Below are positions 9,741 to 20,302 of a DNA stretch of 64,000 nt, piece by piece. Both the position numbers and the translations under genes were made by a program. The stretch's first letter is position 1. Each line of letters starts with the position of its first letter. Under the pieces are notes generated by a model. That model saw nothing but the letters and a program-made list of their open reading frames with translations, was not told the DNA's origin and made no database searches. The DNA is from Colwellia sp. RSH04 (GTDB lineage: Bacteria; Pseudomonadota; Gammaproteobacteria; Enterobacterales; Alteromonadaceae): assembly GCF_003545765.1 (NCBI RefSeq), contig NZ_QXIO01000003.1:372001-436000 (forward strand), read 5' to 3'.

Positions 9741-11411
9741 ATGTCAGCAACACTACTGAAAACTCTTGAAGAAAACTTATCAAATTCAACCATAATCTCT
9801 AATGACAAAGCTGTATTAAATATCTACCTTCAAGGCACAGAGGGATTAGAAAAGTTAAACGGAAAAAATCGTGAACTTATTGCTGTAGTGAAAGTAGCAG
9901 AAGCGAACGATATCAAATTACTGTTAGATTTAGCGAATAAATTAGCAACGAATCCTAAAGAAAAATTTACTCTTTATCCGATTAGTACAGGAAATAATTG
10001 GGGTTATGGCACTAGTCAGCCTGCTAGTTTAGAAAAAAATATTATTTTAGTAGATTTAAGTGCGTTAACCACGATTAGCGAATTTGATCATACATTAGGA
10101 TTAGTGACACTTGAGCCAGGGGTAACCCAGCAGCAACTCAGCGATTATTTACTGCAACATAACTATGATTATATGGTTCCAGTGACAGGCGCTGGCCCTA
10201 ACTGTTCAATATTAGCTAATGCCTTAGAAAGAGGTTATGGCATTACACCTTATACCGATCATTTTGGTGCGGTAATCAGCATTCATGGTTACTGGGCTGA
10301 TGGCACCCCTTTTCAATCAGCGATTTGTGAACTTGATAAATCAACGGACAAATTTGTTGATAAAACCTTTAAATGGGGCTTAGGACCTTATTTAGATGGT
10401 TTATTTACCCAATCAAATTTTGCTATAGCGACTCAAATGACTATTCGGTTAGCTAAATTAAAACCCGAATTTACTTCATTCTTTATTCAAATTGAAGATG
10501 ATGCATTGCTTGAAAAAGTGATTCCATTAATTCGTCAAACATTACAAGATTATGAAGGCATAGTAGGTTCAATTAATCTCCTTGATCAACGGCGTATTCT
10601 TTCAATGTTCGCTAAAAACCCTCATGCAAGTAAGCAATATAATTTAACGTCTAATGAAGTGAACATGTTAGCAAAACAACAAAATGCCCCTTGCTGGACT
10701 GTTATTGGTAGTATCTATGGTAGTAAAGGTGTTGTTAAGGTCGTTCAAAAAGAGGTTGATACAATATTCAAACAAATACCGTGTAAGCGCATTTTTTCAA
10801 ATAGCCTTTTGATTACTCTGCCTAAAAAAATCATTAATTTAATACCTCGATGGCTAATTAAACGAGTTAATTTGCTATCGATGGCAGCCGAACAGCTAGA
10901 TTCTTTTGATAAGGGCAAAGAAATAATGCTTGGTAAGCCGAATACTGTTGCTTTAAAGCTTGCCTATTGGCGCCATAATAACGCTGCATCGTTTGATAAA
11001 AGCAGCTTGTCACCTAGTGAAGATAGCTGTGGTTTATTATGGTATGCTCCTTTAATAACGATGAAAGCAAGCCATATGCGTGAATTTGTCTGTTTTGTTC
11101 GCGACGTTTGCCCAAAATACTCTATTGAACCTTTTATCACTTTCACAAATTTAAGACATGACTGTGTCGATAGCACAGTACCTATCGTTTTCGACTCATC
11201 CAACCCTCAGGCGGTTAAAGATGCACATGCGTGTTTAAAAGAGTTAGTGACCATCGGTCTCACTAAAGGCTTTGTTCCTTATAGACTCAATATAGATCAA
11301 CAACAATGGTTGCTCGATGAAAAAACTGATTTTTGGCAAACAGTAAATAAGCTCAAAAAAGCGCTTGATCCTAACGACATTCTTAGCGTAGGACGTTATA
11401 ACCCAAGATAA
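9741..11411 (+). CDS. FAD-binding oxidase/dehydrogenase (PCMH/vanillyl-alcohol oxidase type)
   Basis: Flavoprotein of 556 residues. The N-terminal FAD-binding PCMH domain (about 45-240) contains YPISTGNNWGYG (79-90), LVTLEPGVTQQQL and VPVTGAGPNCSILANALERGYG. The C-terminal substrate domain ends in KKALDPNDILSVGRYNP, the usual end of vanillyl-alcohol-oxidase-like enzymes. There is no signal peptide or membrane segment. The substrate is unknown. As the last gene of the ligase/decarboxylase/acyltransferase group, with a hairpin terminator right behind it, it probably oxidises an intermediate or product of that pathway; this is inference from context. Confidence 0.85.
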   Translation: MSATLLKTLEENLSNSTIISNDKAVLNIYLQGTEGLEKLNGKNRELIAVVKVAEANDIKLLLDLANKLATNPKEKFTLYPISTGNNWGYGTSQPASLEKNIILVDLSALTTISEFDHTLGLVTLEPGVTQQQLSDYLLQHNYDYMVPVTGAGPNCSILANALERGYGITPYTDHFGAVISIHGYWADGTPFQSAICELDKSTDKFVDKTFKWGLGPYLDGLFTQSNFAIATQMTIRLAKLKPEFTSFFIQIEDDALLEKVIPLIRQTLQDYEGIVGSINLLDQRRILSMFAKNPHASKQYNLTSNEVNMLAKQQNAPCWTVIGSIYGSKGVVKVVQKEVDTIFKQIPCKRIFSNSLLITLPKKIINLIPRWLIKRVNLLSMAAEQLDSFDKGKEIMLGKPNTVALKLAYWRHNNAASFDKSSLSPSEDSCGLLWYAPLITMKASHMREFVCFVRDVCPKYSIEPFITFTNLRHDCVDSTVPIVFDSSNPQAVKDAHACLKELVTIGLTKGFVPYRLNIDQQQWLLDEKTDFWQTVNKLKKALDPNDILSVGRYNPR

Positions 11412-11427
11412 AATAGAAGCCCACAAA

Positions 11428-11451
11428 AAAAGCTGCCATTTGGCAGCTTTT
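11428..11451. terminator. Bidirectional rho-independent terminator
   Basis: Perfect 11-base arms AAAAGCTGCCA (11428-11438) and TGGCAGCTTTT (11441-11451) are flanked by an A-run on one side and a T-run on the other. The hairpin lies between the stop of the FAD oxidase (+) and the stop of murA (-) and can end transcription in both directions. Confidence 0.85.
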
Positions 11452-11474
11452 AAACGGTGATAACACATCACATA

Positions 11475-12740
<1,266 letters not shown>

Positions 12741-12795
12741 TTACTACTTACTTAAAAATTAAAAACCAGAATTAGTATACACAATGAGATATAAA

Positions 12796-13059
12796 TTAAC
12801 TGTTAAATAATTTATCACGTTGCCATTGTTGCTTGTTAAACGTTTTCACTGAAACAGCGTGAATTTTACCTTCTTGAATAATATCAGCTAAAGGGGCTAA
12901 TACAGCTTGTTGACGCTTCACACGGCTCAACGAATCAAATACATCACTTACAGCAACAATACTACATTGTGAACCATCAAAGTTTACATTCAATTCATCA
13001 AGTTCTAGTGCATCACTGATTAATTGCTTTACTAGCGCTTCTACTTCATTTATTTCCAA
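12796..13059 (-). CDS. ibaG: BolA family protein IbaG
   Basis: Small BolA-like protein of 87 residues, a partner of monothiol glutaredoxin in iron-sulfur handling and linked to acid stress and envelope homeostasis. BolA features are the helix-rich start, the DVFDSLSRVKRQQAVLAPL core and the HAVSVKTFNKQQW end, which holds the conserved His. The assignment to IbaG/YrbA rather than BolA rests on position, between mlaB and murA. The gap to murA is 61 bases. Confidence 0.92.
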   Translation of the reverse strand: MEINEVEALVKQLISDALELDELNVNFDGSQCSIVAVSDVFDSLSRVKRQQAVLAPLADIIQEGKIHAVSVKTFNKQQWQRDKLFNS

Positions 13060-13132
13060 GGTTTTCTCCTAAAATTTTTTACTCAAATCAGTATAAGCAC
13101 TCTTTACTTATACTCAATATATTTCTTTAGCA

Positions 13133-13429
13133 TTATTTTATGGGTAACAACCCATTAACACCACTAAGCTGTATCAAATTAATTAATTTAGCTGGTAATT
13201 GGGTGAACTCAATACGACTTGAACGAGCCTGTGCTTGTTCAAGTAAATATAATAACCAAGCAAGTCCTGCTGTATCTACCGTGTTTAATGCTGACAAGTC
13301 AATTAAAGTGTAGTCATTCGCCCATAGTAAATCTAACTCATCGCTTGAAATGCTCAATAAGGTATGACGAGTAAGATCACCATAAAACTTAGCATTATGG
13401 TCGCTAATTTGTAAGTTAATCTCTAACAA
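13133..13429 (-). CDS. mlaB: MlaB, STAS-domain subunit of the Mla lipid transporter
   Basis: Cytoplasmic STAS-domain protein of 98 residues that stabilises and activates the MlaFEDB ABC complex, which moves phospholipids between the inner membrane and MlaC. The STAS core LIDLSALNTVDTAGLAWLLYLLEQA contains the conserved D-T/S-A-G-L motif. The frame has no ATG at its beginning; the best start is TTG at 13427-13429 with AAAGGGA just upstream, so translation is probably coupled to mlaC, which ends 3 bases earlier. A rare start may hold MlaB below MlaC; that is inference. Confidence 0.9.
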   Translation of the reverse strand: MLEINLQISDHNAKFYGDLTRHTLLSISSDELDLLWANDYTLIDLSALNTVDTAGLAWLLYLLEQAQARSSRIEFTQLPAKLINLIQLSGVNGLLPIK

Positions 13430-13432
13430 ATG

Positions 13433-14182
13433 TTATCCCTTTTTTAAGGCTTCGCGGCTTTTTTTGAGAGCTGTAGATTTACTGTCTTTAAAGACAATAT
13501 CTCGCTCACTTTTCTTTTTCAGCATCTCGGTAACATAAGGTAAACCTTTTTGTCTGATAAGGCTGCCAAGCTCAGCTTGCTTCGAGTCAAGTAGACTTAT
13601 ACCTTCTGCTACCATATCGTATGCGGACCATTTTTGTGATTTTTTACTTTTTCTTACTTTGAAGGCAACATCAATATTATCTCTTCCAGGCATCACGACG
13701 ACGGTACTTACAGCAACAATTCTTTTATCTGAAAAATCACGCGCGGGGGCAAACTTAACTTCTTGATTCTCATATAAAGTAAAAACTTGCGCATATGATG
13801 TGACTAAGTACTCTTTAAAAACGGGTACGAAAGCACGTCGCTCTTCGTCTGTGGTTTTTCTAAGATGCTTACCTATAACTTTAAATGCTGAATATTTATA
13901 GTTTACGTAAGGCATTAATTCCTCACGGACAATATTTTTTAGTAAATTTGGGTTTTCTTGAATGGCTTGCTGTTCATCAGCAAAGCGTTGAAAGGTTATG
14001 CCGGCAACTTCTTTGATCATATTATACGGATTTGACTGATCAGCTAACTCTTCACTTGCCCAACTATTATTAATGCTTACGAGTAAAAAAAAGCTAGTAA
14101 CAACACTTGTAAACCAGTGCGCTGCTTTTTTAATTACGATGCGTTTTGAAAAAATATTCATTGCCTTTCTCTTGTTACTCAT
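13433..14182 (-). CDS. mlaC: MlaC, periplasmic phospholipid-binding protein
   Basis: Soluble periplasmic carrier that shuttles phospholipids between MlaA-OmpC in the outer membrane and MlaFEDB in the inner membrane. Of 249 residues, the first 42 are a long signal peptide ending near NNSWA, and the rest matches the MlaC/Ttg2D fold (ITFQRFADEQQAIQENP, FTLYENQEVKF, YDMVAEGISLL). The ATG at 14182 overlaps the mlaD stop as TAATG. A second in-frame ATG seven codons later (14161), with AGAAAGG before it, gives a more usual signal peptide and may be the real start. Confidence 0.93.
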   Translation of the reverse strand: MSNKRKAMNIFSKRIVIKKAAHWFTSVVTSFFLLVSINNSWASEELADQSNPYNMIKEVAGITFQRFADEQQAIQENPNLLKNIVREELMPYVNYKYSAFKVIGKHLRKTTDEERRAFVPVFKEYLVTSYAQVFTLYENQEVKFAPARDFSDKRIVAVSTVVVMPGRDNIDVAFKVRKSKKSQKWSAYDMVAEGISLLDSKQAELGSLIRQKGLPYVTEMLKKKSERDIVFKDSKSTALKKSREALKKG

Positions 14183-14655
14183 TATTCGTCACCACTTCCT
14201 TGGCTAAATAAAAACTGTCCAATTAATTCTTCTAGTACTAAAGCGGGTTTAGTATCTTCAATAAAATCACCCGGTTGAAGTGTATCTAGTGATTCATCAA
14301 TAAAGCCTGGTTGTAAGCCAACATATTGTTCACCGAGCAAACCTGATGTTAGTATTGCGACAGAGGTTGCTTCGGAGAAATTATTGTAATCAGTGTAAAT
14401 TTCTAAAGTGACCACTGGGGTATAATCTTCATCATCAAGTGATATATCACTCACTCGACCAACCACTACGCCACCAACTTTTATCGGTGAACGTACTTTT
14501 AAACCACCAATATTATCAAATTTTGCAAATAAGTTATAACTTGCACCGCTTCCCGCAATTCCAGAATTTGCAACTTTTAAAGATAATGCCAATAGTGCGG
14601 CAATACCTAATGCAACAAAAAAACCTACCAATAATTCAACTTTTTTAGACACCAT
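14182..14655 (-). CDS. mlaD: MlaD, MCE-domain substrate-binding subunit
   Basis: Inner-membrane-anchored MCE protein of 157 residues. It has one N-terminal transmembrane helix (about 8-27, VGFFVALGIAALLALSL) followed by the MCE domain (about 40-118: FDNIGGLKVRSPIKVGGVVVGRV) and a short acidic tail. It forms the periplasmic hexameric ring of the MlaFEDB complex through which phospholipid passes. It shares one base with mlaC and lies 60 bases after mlaE. Confidence 0.95.
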   Translation of the reverse strand: MVSKKVELLVGFFVALGIAALLALSLKVANSGIAGSGASYNLFAKFDNIGGLKVRSPIKVGGVVVGRVSDISLDDEDYTPVVTLEIYTDYNNFSEATSVAILTSGLLGEQYVGLQPGFIDESLDTLQPGDFIEDTKPALVLEELIGQFLFSQGSGDE

Positions 14656-14715
14656 GTCTTCACCAATACTCTTTTTAAAATCATCAGTTAACGTGACTGC
14701 TAACTATATAAACAC

Positions 14716-15495
14716 TTATTTAGTAAACATAAGCGCTGTTAAAATAAAATCTAATCCCAGAACGAGTAGGGATGAATGTACCACAGTCGCTGTGGTTGCT
14801 TTACTTATACCTTCTGATGTTGGTTCACAGTCATATCCCTTATAAACCGCTATCCAGGTTACAACAAAGGCAAAAACTAAACTTTTAATAACGCCGTTCA
14901 TTATATCTTTATTAAAATCGACTTGATCCTGCATGACTGACCAAAATGTCCCTGAGTCAACACCTAGCCAGTCAACCCCTACTAAGTGCGCACCCAAAAT
15001 ACCTACCATAGAAAATATTGCGGCTAATAAAGGTAGGCTAATAAAGCCAGCCCAAAACCTTGGCGCAATAACACGTCTTAACGGGTCAACGGCCATCATT
15101 TCAAGGCTAGATAATTGTTCGGTCGCTTTCATTAGCCCTATCTCTGCTGTTAAAGCAGAACCTGCTCGGCCAGCAAATAATAATGCCGCAACCACCGGCC
15201 CTAATTCCCTTAATAAAGACAAAGCAACCATAGGACCAAGGCTAGCCTCAGCACCATAACCCACTAAAATGGTATACCCTTGTAAAGCTAAAACCATACC
15301 GATAAAAGCACCTGATACCACAATGATAACCAGCGACATAACACCAACACTATAAAGTTGCTGTAATAATAAAGGTAAACCTTTTCTTGGGTTTGGTACG
15401 TGCATTAAAGCTGAATACAACGTAATTACCGCCCTACCAAGCCCACTGACTTGTGCAATGGTATTTCGACCAAGCTGTTCTAGTTTCTTTATCAT
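14716..15495 (-). CDS. mlaE: MlaE, permease subunit of the Mla transporter
   Basis: Integral inner-membrane permease of 259 residues and about five hydrophobic segments. The conserved core of the MlaE/Ttg2B family is visible: [43 protein letters not shown] and the coupling region [24 protein letters not shown]. It pairs with the MlaF ATPase, and the two genes overlap by ATGA (15492-15495), indicating translational coupling. Confidence 0.96.
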   Translation of the reverse strand: MIKKLEQLGRNTIAQVSGLGRAVITLYSALMHVPNPRKGLPLLLQQLYSVGVMSLVIIVVSGAFIGMVLALQGYTILVGYGAEASLGPMVALSLLRELGPVVAALLFAGRAGSALTAEIGLMKATEQLSSLEMMAVDPLRRVIAPRFWAGFISLPLLAAIFSMVGILGAHLVGVDWLGVDSGTFWSVMQDQVDFNKDIMNGVIKSLVFAFVVTWIAVYKGYDCEPTSEGISKATTATVVHSSLLVLGLDFILTALMFTK

Positions 15496-16337
15496 TGTGA
15501 ATTACTGCCTAACTGCTTTGGGTCATTCGATTTAACTAATTCGCTTTGATAGTTAGATGCAGGAAAGTGAAAAGGAACGGGCCCATCAGATTCTCCTCGC
15601 ACAAATTGCTGAACTAAAGCAGATTGATCTGCGCGAATCTGCTCAGGTGTCCCTTGACCAATGACTCGCTGCTCAGCCACGATATAAATATAATCGGCAA
15701 TACTCATCACTTCAGGTACATCATGAGAAACAACCACAGACGTTAAACCTAAAGCATCATTTAATGAACGTATCAATCGTACAATCACTCCCATTGAAAT
15801 CGGATCTTGCCCTGCAAAAGGCTCATCGTACAATATTAGCTCTGGATCTAATGCAATAGCTCTCGCTAATGCGACACGCCTAGCCATTCCCCCTGAAAGC
15901 TCACTAGGCTGTAAGTGCCTAGCTCCACGAAGCCCTACAGCTTCTAACTTCATCAATACAATTTTTTCAATAATATTTTCAGGTAATTGCGTATGCTCTC
16001 TGATTGGAAATGCAATGTTGTCGTAAACACTCATATCCGTAAACAAGGCACCGCTTTGAAACAGCATACTCATACGTTTTCGAGTTTCGTACAGATCACT
16101 TCGAGAAAGTTTCGGTATATTTTTTTCTTCAAAAAATATGTTACCGCTGTCTGGTGTTAATTGACCACCAATCAACCTCAACAACGTTGTTTTGCCTATA
16201 CCACTTGGACCCATGATAGCTGTCACTTTCCCCTTTGGAATAGACAGGCTTATATCATTATAGATAATCCGTTCACCGCGGCTAAAAGTAAGATTTTCAA
16301 TTTTAACTAAATTTATTGAAGGCAATGGGTTTGTCAT
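15492..16337 (-). CDS. mlaF: MlaF, ATP-binding subunit of the Mla transporter
   Basis: ABC ATPase of 281 residues driving phospholipid transport with MlaE, MlaD and MlaB. Walker A is GPSGIGKT (43-50), the signature is [14 protein letters not shown], Walker B is [14 protein letters not shown], and the switch His lies in VVVSHDVPE. It is the first gene of the leftward mlaFEDCB-ibaG-murA group. No clear Shine-Dalgarno sequence precedes the ATG. It is divergent from yrbG across 292 bases that must hold both promoters. Confidence 0.96.
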   Translation of the reverse strand: MTNPLPSINLVKIENLTFSRGERIIYNDISLSIPKGKVTAIMGPSGIGKTTLLRLIGGQLTPDSGNIFFEEKNIPKLSRSDLYETRKRMSMLFQSGALFTDMSVYDNIAFPIREHTQLPENIIEKIVLMKLEAVGLRGARHLQPSELSGGMARRVALARAIALDPELILYDEPFAGQDPISMGVIVRLIRSLNDALGLTSVVVSHDVPEVMSIADYIYIVAEQRVIGQGTPEQIRADQSALVQQFVRGESDGPVPFHFPASNYQSELVKSNDPKQLGSNSQ

Positions 16338-16592
16338 TTATTTAACATCAATGTTATTAAAAAGGAGTAGTACAAGCATTATGGTTGTTGATTTTACCTG
16401 AGCAGTAACAATTGTTCATTAGAAATAACGCAATTAACGAAGATTTAATGTAAGAAAAGTCATCTTATTTGTAAGTAAATGATCATTTTTCCAATCTAAT
16501 TGCTTAAAAGTAAGGCACAATTACAATTTTTTACGGCTAATAGGCATTATTTACTTTTTTTTTGCTGCGCAACCAGCGACAATTTACCCCTT

Positions 16593-16612
16593 ATACCAAT
16601 GCTAATTGGTAT
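16593..16612. repeat. Perfect inverted repeat upstream of yrbG
   Basis: ATACCAAT (16593-16600) and ATTGGTAT (16605-16612) are perfect 8-base arms around a GCTA loop, ending 17 bases before the yrbG ATG. The repeat lies just ahead of the GTGGAG ribosome site, so it could be an operator or a leader hairpin. Confidence 0.6.
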
Positions 16613-16629
16613 CACCCGTGGAGTTTTAA

Positions 16630-17613
16630 ATGTTACTACAAGTTTTTATATTAGCGATGTCTTTAGTTGCTCTGGTATGGAGTGCTGACAAGTTCGTCTT
16701 TGGCGCTTCTTCGCTAGCCAGAAATTTAGGTGTATCGCCAATGATAATTGGCTTAACTATTGTTGCCATGGGGTCTTCTGCGCCTGAAATGATGACTGCG
16801 GCAACAGCCTCTTTGCAAGGCACTCCTGATTTAGCGATAGGTAACGCTATAGGCTCAAATATAACCAACATTGCTTTAGTGCTTGGTATAACCGCATTAT
16901 TGCAACCGTTAACCGTTTCTTCTCAAACAGTTAAACGGGAAATCCCCTTAATTCTAATTATTTCTGCGATTGCTTACTGGATTCTTTTCGACCAATTTTT
17001 CAGTTTCAGTGAAGGGTTAGCGTTAATCATTGGCTTTTTTATCTACATCGCTACCTTACTTATCATCACAATAAAAAGAACCAAAGGTAAGAAAAGTGAC
17101 GACCCCTTAATTATAGAAGCAGAGCAAGATGTGGCAGAGCCCGTCGAATTAAAGTTTTCTATTATGTGGCTTATTATTGGACTCATCGTATTACCCACAA
17201 GTGCAAGTTACCTTGTTGATTCATCAGTTTTCATTGCCAAAAGCTTTGGCATTAGTGACTTAGTGATAGGGTTAACCATTGTCGCAATTGGTACAAGCTT
17301 ACCAGAGTTGGCGGCTTGCCTAATGAGTATTATCAAAAAAGAAGATGATCTCGCCCTAGGTAATATTATTGGCTCAAATATATTCAATATATTGGCAGTA
17401 TTATCATTAGCAGGTTTGATTGCACCAGGAAACATTGATGCACTCGCCGCTACTCGCGACGCTCCCTATATGTTAGGCGTAACCTTATTACTGTTTGTAT
17501 TATGTTTTAGTCGAAAGTTCGGTTACTTTAGAATAACAAGAGCAAAAGGCGCATTATTATTGCTCACCTTCATTGCTTATCAAGTATTACTTTTTAACCA
17601 AGTTAATAACTAA
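16630..17613 (+). CDS. yrbG: Calcium/sodium antiporter of the CaCA family (YrbG)
   Basis: Inner-membrane cation exchanger of 327 residues and about ten transmembrane segments. It shows the two inverted alpha repeats of the family: GLTIVAMGSSAPE with GNAIGSNITN in the first half, and GLTIVAIGTSLPE with GNIIGSNIFN in the second. The conserved acidic residues of the SAPE and SLPE motifs coordinate the cation. It is the first gene of the rightward run ending at npr. The start at 16630 is preceded by GTGGAG. Confidence 0.95.
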   Translation: MLLQVFILAMSLVALVWSADKFVFGASSLARNLGVSPMIIGLTIVAMGSSAPEMMTAATASLQGTPDLAIGNAIGSNITNIALVLGITALLQPLTVSSQTVKREIPLILIISAIAYWILFDQFFSFSEGLALIIGFFIYIATLLIITIKRTKGKKSDDPLIIEAEQDVAEPVELKFSIMWLIIGLIVLPTSASYLVDSSVFIAKSFGISDLVIGLTIVAIGTSLPELAACLMSIIKKEDDLALGNIIGSNIFNILAVLSLAGLIAPGNIDALAATRDAPYMLGVTLLLFVLCFSRKFGYFRITRAKGALLLLTFIAYQVLLFNQVNN

Positions 17614-17628
17614 AAAAGAACCGCTTTT

Positions 17629-18594
17629 ATGAAAGATTTTAAACAATTAGCAAAAAATGTTATTCATATCGAGCAACAAGCGATCGCCGAATTATTACAA
17701 TATATTGATGATAAGTTTGAGCAAGCGTGTCAACTTATGTATCACTGTAAAGGAAGAGTAATCGTTATTGGCATGGGTAAATCTGGCCATATCGGCGGAA
17801 AAATAGCCGCTACCCTTGCAAGCACCGGCACCCCAGCTTTCTTTGTACACCCCGGCGAGGCCAGTCACGGTGATTTAGGTATGATAACTAGTGATGATGT
17901 CGTGCTAACCATTTCTAATTCAGGTGAAACACACGAAGTATTAGCAATTATCCCTGTGATTAAGCGAATAGGTGCAAAACTTATTTCTATGACTGGCAAT
18001 GAAACCTCAACATTAGCCCAAGAAGCTGATACTCATGTTTGCATAAAAGTAACTGAAGAAGCTTGTCCATTAGGCTTAGCACCAACCTCTAGCACGACTG
18101 CAACGCTTGTGATGGGTGACGCTTTAGCTGTTTCATTACTCAATGCGCGTGGCTTTACCGCCGATGATTTTGCGTTGTCTCACCCTGGCGGTAGCTTAGG
18201 AAAACGACTACTGTTACGTTTAAGTGACATAATGCATAAAGGTGAGCGTTTGCCTGTTGTTTCAGAGCACGCCTTAATAAAAGACGCCCTTGTTGAAATG
18301 TCATTGAAAGGCTTAGGTATGACAGCAATTATTAATGAAGAAAGTGTCTTACAGGGTGTATTCACCGATGGTGACTTACGAAGAATACTTGATGAGAAAA
18401 TAGATATTCATCAAGACAAAATTAGCTCTGTTATGACACAATCGCCCAGCACAGCACAAGAAGAGATGTTAGCAGCACAAGCATTAAAAATTATGGAAGA
18501 TAAAAAAATCAACGGCCTCATTATCGTTAATGACAGCAATCAACCTGTCGGGGCTATGAATATGCACGATTTACTCAGTTCTGGAGTATTATAA
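17629..18594 (+). CDS. kdsD: D-arabinose 5-phosphate isomerase
   Basis: Converts D-ribulose 5-phosphate to D-arabinose 5-phosphate, the first step of Kdo synthesis for lipopolysaccharide. The 321 residues comprise a SIS sugar isomerase domain (about 30-170, GMGKSGHIGGK at 49-59, HPGEASHGDLGM and SNSGET) and two C-terminal CBS domains (about 205-321, PVVSEHALIKDAL and INGLIIVNDSNQPVG). The gene is followed after one base by kdsC, and both lie ahead of the lpt genes that export the finished LPS. Confidence 0.97.
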   Translation: MKDFKQLAKNVIHIEQQAIAELLQYIDDKFEQACQLMYHCKGRVIVIGMGKSGHIGGKIAATLASTGTPAFFVHPGEASHGDLGMITSDDVVLTISNSGETHEVLAIIPVIKRIGAKLISMTGNETSTLAQEADTHVCIKVTEEACPLGLAPTSSTTATLVMGDALAVSLLNARGFTADDFALSHPGGSLGKRLLLRLSDIMHKGERLPVVSEHALIKDALVEMSLKGLGMTAIINEESVLQGVFTDGDLRRILDEKIDIHQDKISSVMTQSPSTAQEEMLAAQALKIMEDKKINGLIIVNDSNQPVGAMNMHDLLSSGVL

Positions 18595-18595
18595 A

Positions 18596-19141
18596 ATGAA
18601 TACCCTGTACGGTGAGGTATCAGCTGATACCTTTGATAAAGCTAAAGAGATTAAATTACTCGTTTGTGATGTAGACGGCGTCTTTTCGGACGGTAGAATT
18701 TATCTTGGTAATCAAGGAGAAGAACTTAAAGCATTTCACACAAAAGACGGCTTCGGTATAAAAGCGCTAGGAAAAAGTGGCGTTCAAGTTGCCATTATTA
18801 CAGGACGCACTTCTGCTATTGTTGAAAATCGTATGAAAGCGCTTAATGTTGCTCATATAATTCAAGGACAAGAAGATAAACTACCTGCTTTAGTTGATTT
18901 AGCTAACGCCTTAAATATTGAGCTAGCAAACGTTGCCTATATTGGTGATGACATGCCTGACTTGCCCTGTATAAAAACAGTAGGTCTAGGAGTCAGTGTT
19001 GCCGATGCTCACCCGGCAGTGATTAACGGTGCTAATTATGTCACCTTCACTCACGGAGGATTTGGTGCCGTTAGAGAAGTGTGTGATCTACTTATGCTCA
19101 GTCAAAATACGTTAGCGGATGCAACAGGCGCTAGTCTATGA
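18596..19141 (+). CDS. kdsC: 3-deoxy-D-manno-octulosonate 8-phosphate phosphatase
   Basis: HAD-superfamily phosphatase that releases Kdo from Kdo-8-phosphate; a tetramer in the cytoplasm. The 181 residues carry HAD motif I DVDGVFSDG (25-33), motif II ITGRTS and motif III GDDMPDLP, with no large cap domain, as expected for KdsC. The start lies one base after the kdsD stop, and the stop overlaps lptC by ATGA, so the three genes are translationally coupled. Confidence 0.97.
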   Translation: MNTLYGEVSADTFDKAKEIKLLVCDVDGVFSDGRIYLGNQGEELKAFHTKDGFGIKALGKSGVQVAIITGRTSAIVENRMKALNVAHIIQGQEDKLPALVDLANALNIELANVAYIGDDMPDLPCIKTVGLGVSVADAHPAVINGANYVTFTHGGFGAVREVCDLLMLSQNTLADATGASL

Positions 19142-19707
19142 GTCGACTGAATAGTTTAGCGCTTTTTACTCTGCTGCTAAGTGCTATGGTTTATGGCATT
19201 ATTGAATGGCGCAGTGCGTTAAATAAAGAAGAAAATATAATCGATGATGAACTATCCCCTGATTTCATTGCCGAAACATTAAAGAGTGATATTTTTACTG
19301 ATGAAGGAAAGTTATCTCATACCATTGAAGCCGATCGTATGGAGCACTATTCTACCTTAGCGATGACGCACTTTGAGTTACCAAATTATACCCTGCATCC
19401 TAAAAATAGTGATCAGCCATGGAAGTTAACGGCAAAAGAAGCAACACTGTATAAAGATAATAGAGTAGTATTAAACCATCGGGTACGGTTAAAATCGACC
19501 GACCAATACAGTTTAATTGAAGAAATTCATTGTAAGTATTTAGAGCTCGATCTGACAACAAATATTATCAGTTCGGAACAAACAGTCATGGTAATAGGTA
19601 AAGATTTTACTATGTACGGCTCAGGGTTAATTATTGACCTAAATACCAAGCAAATGACATTAACCGAACATGTTCGCACCATTTATAAAAAGAAGAATGA
19701 TGATTAA
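19138..19707 (+). CDS. lptC: LptC, LPS export protein
   Basis: Bitopic inner-membrane protein of the LptB2FGC complex that passes lipopolysaccharide to the periplasmic bridge protein LptA. The 189 residues have one N-terminal transmembrane helix (about 7-23) and a beta-jellyroll periplasmic domain (GKLSHTIEADRMEHY, WKLTAKEATLYKDN, MTLTEHVRTIY). It overlaps kdsC by four bases at its start and the lptA start at its end. Confidence 0.94.
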   Translation: MSRLNSLALFTLLLSAMVYGIIEWRSALNKEENIIDDELSPDFIAETLKSDIFTDEGKLSHTIEADRMEHYSTLAMTHFELPNYTLHPKNSDQPWKLTAKEATLYKDNRVVLNHRVRLKSTDQYSLIEEIHCKYLELDLTTNIISSEQTVMVIGKDFTMYGSGLIIDLNTKQMTLTEHVRTIYKKKNDD

Positions 19708-20302
19708 ACCATACCATTTAGAAAAGGCCTTGTTCTTGCCAAAACAATTCACAGTAGGAATATTAATTCTTGCAAGCACAATACTTTTTAGTCACTCAAC
19801 GCTGGCTGCTAAAAAAGACTTGGAACAAGAAATTACGATAAAGTCACAACGACAGTCGGCAGATTTAAAAAATAAAATTGCCAGCTATCTAGACAATGTA
19901 AATATTCAACAAGGTTCAATCTCTATTACCGCTGATATTGTGCAAGTATTTAGTAATAAAGAAGAAAGTACTGTTGAGAAAGCCGATGTATACCTTGCTA
20001 AAGGTAAACCTGCCATTTTTCAACAACAATTAGAAGATGGTAGCTTAATCAGCTTACAAGCTAATGAAATTAAATACCAACCTAATATCAACCTCATAAC
20101 AGTGTCAGGTAATGCCATTGTTAAACAAGCAGGCAGCGAAGTTAGTGGCAGTAAAATTACTTACAATACACTAAATGAAAAATTAGAAGCAGAAAGTAAT
20201 ACCAATGAAACTGTGACCACCGTTTTACAGCCTACTATCTTAAAGAATCAAAAAGAAAATAAAGACAAAAAGAAACAAGGCGATAACCGTGACAACAACT
20301 AG
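19697..20302 (+). CDS. lptA: LptA, periplasmic LPS transport bridge
   Basis: Periplasmic OstA-domain protein that forms the bridge carrying lipopolysaccharide from LptC to LptD. From the ATG at 19697 it has 202 residues: a signal peptide (1 to about 38, ending STLAA), the OstA domain ([46 protein letters not shown]) and a Lys/Asn-rich tail. The frame is open back to 19670, but the tandem ATGs at 19697 and 19700 follow AAAAAGAAG and give a proper signal peptide, so the upstream start is rejected. Confidence 0.93.
   Translation: MMIKPYHLEKALFLPKQFTVGILILASTILFSHSTLAAKKDLEQEITIKSQRQSADLKNKIASYLDNVNIQQGSISITADIVQVFSNKEESTVEKADVYLAKGKPAIFQQQLEDGSLISLQANEIKYQPNINLITVSGNAIVKQAGSEVSGSKITYNTLNEKLEAESNTNETVTTVLQPTILKNQKENKDKKKQGDNRDNN

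Noticed and set aside
4856-11411. Full PEP-CTERM/exosortase A locus
   Set aside because: Only associated enzymes are present; no exosortase-like multi-pass protein and no PEP-CTERM tail was found among the window's proteins.
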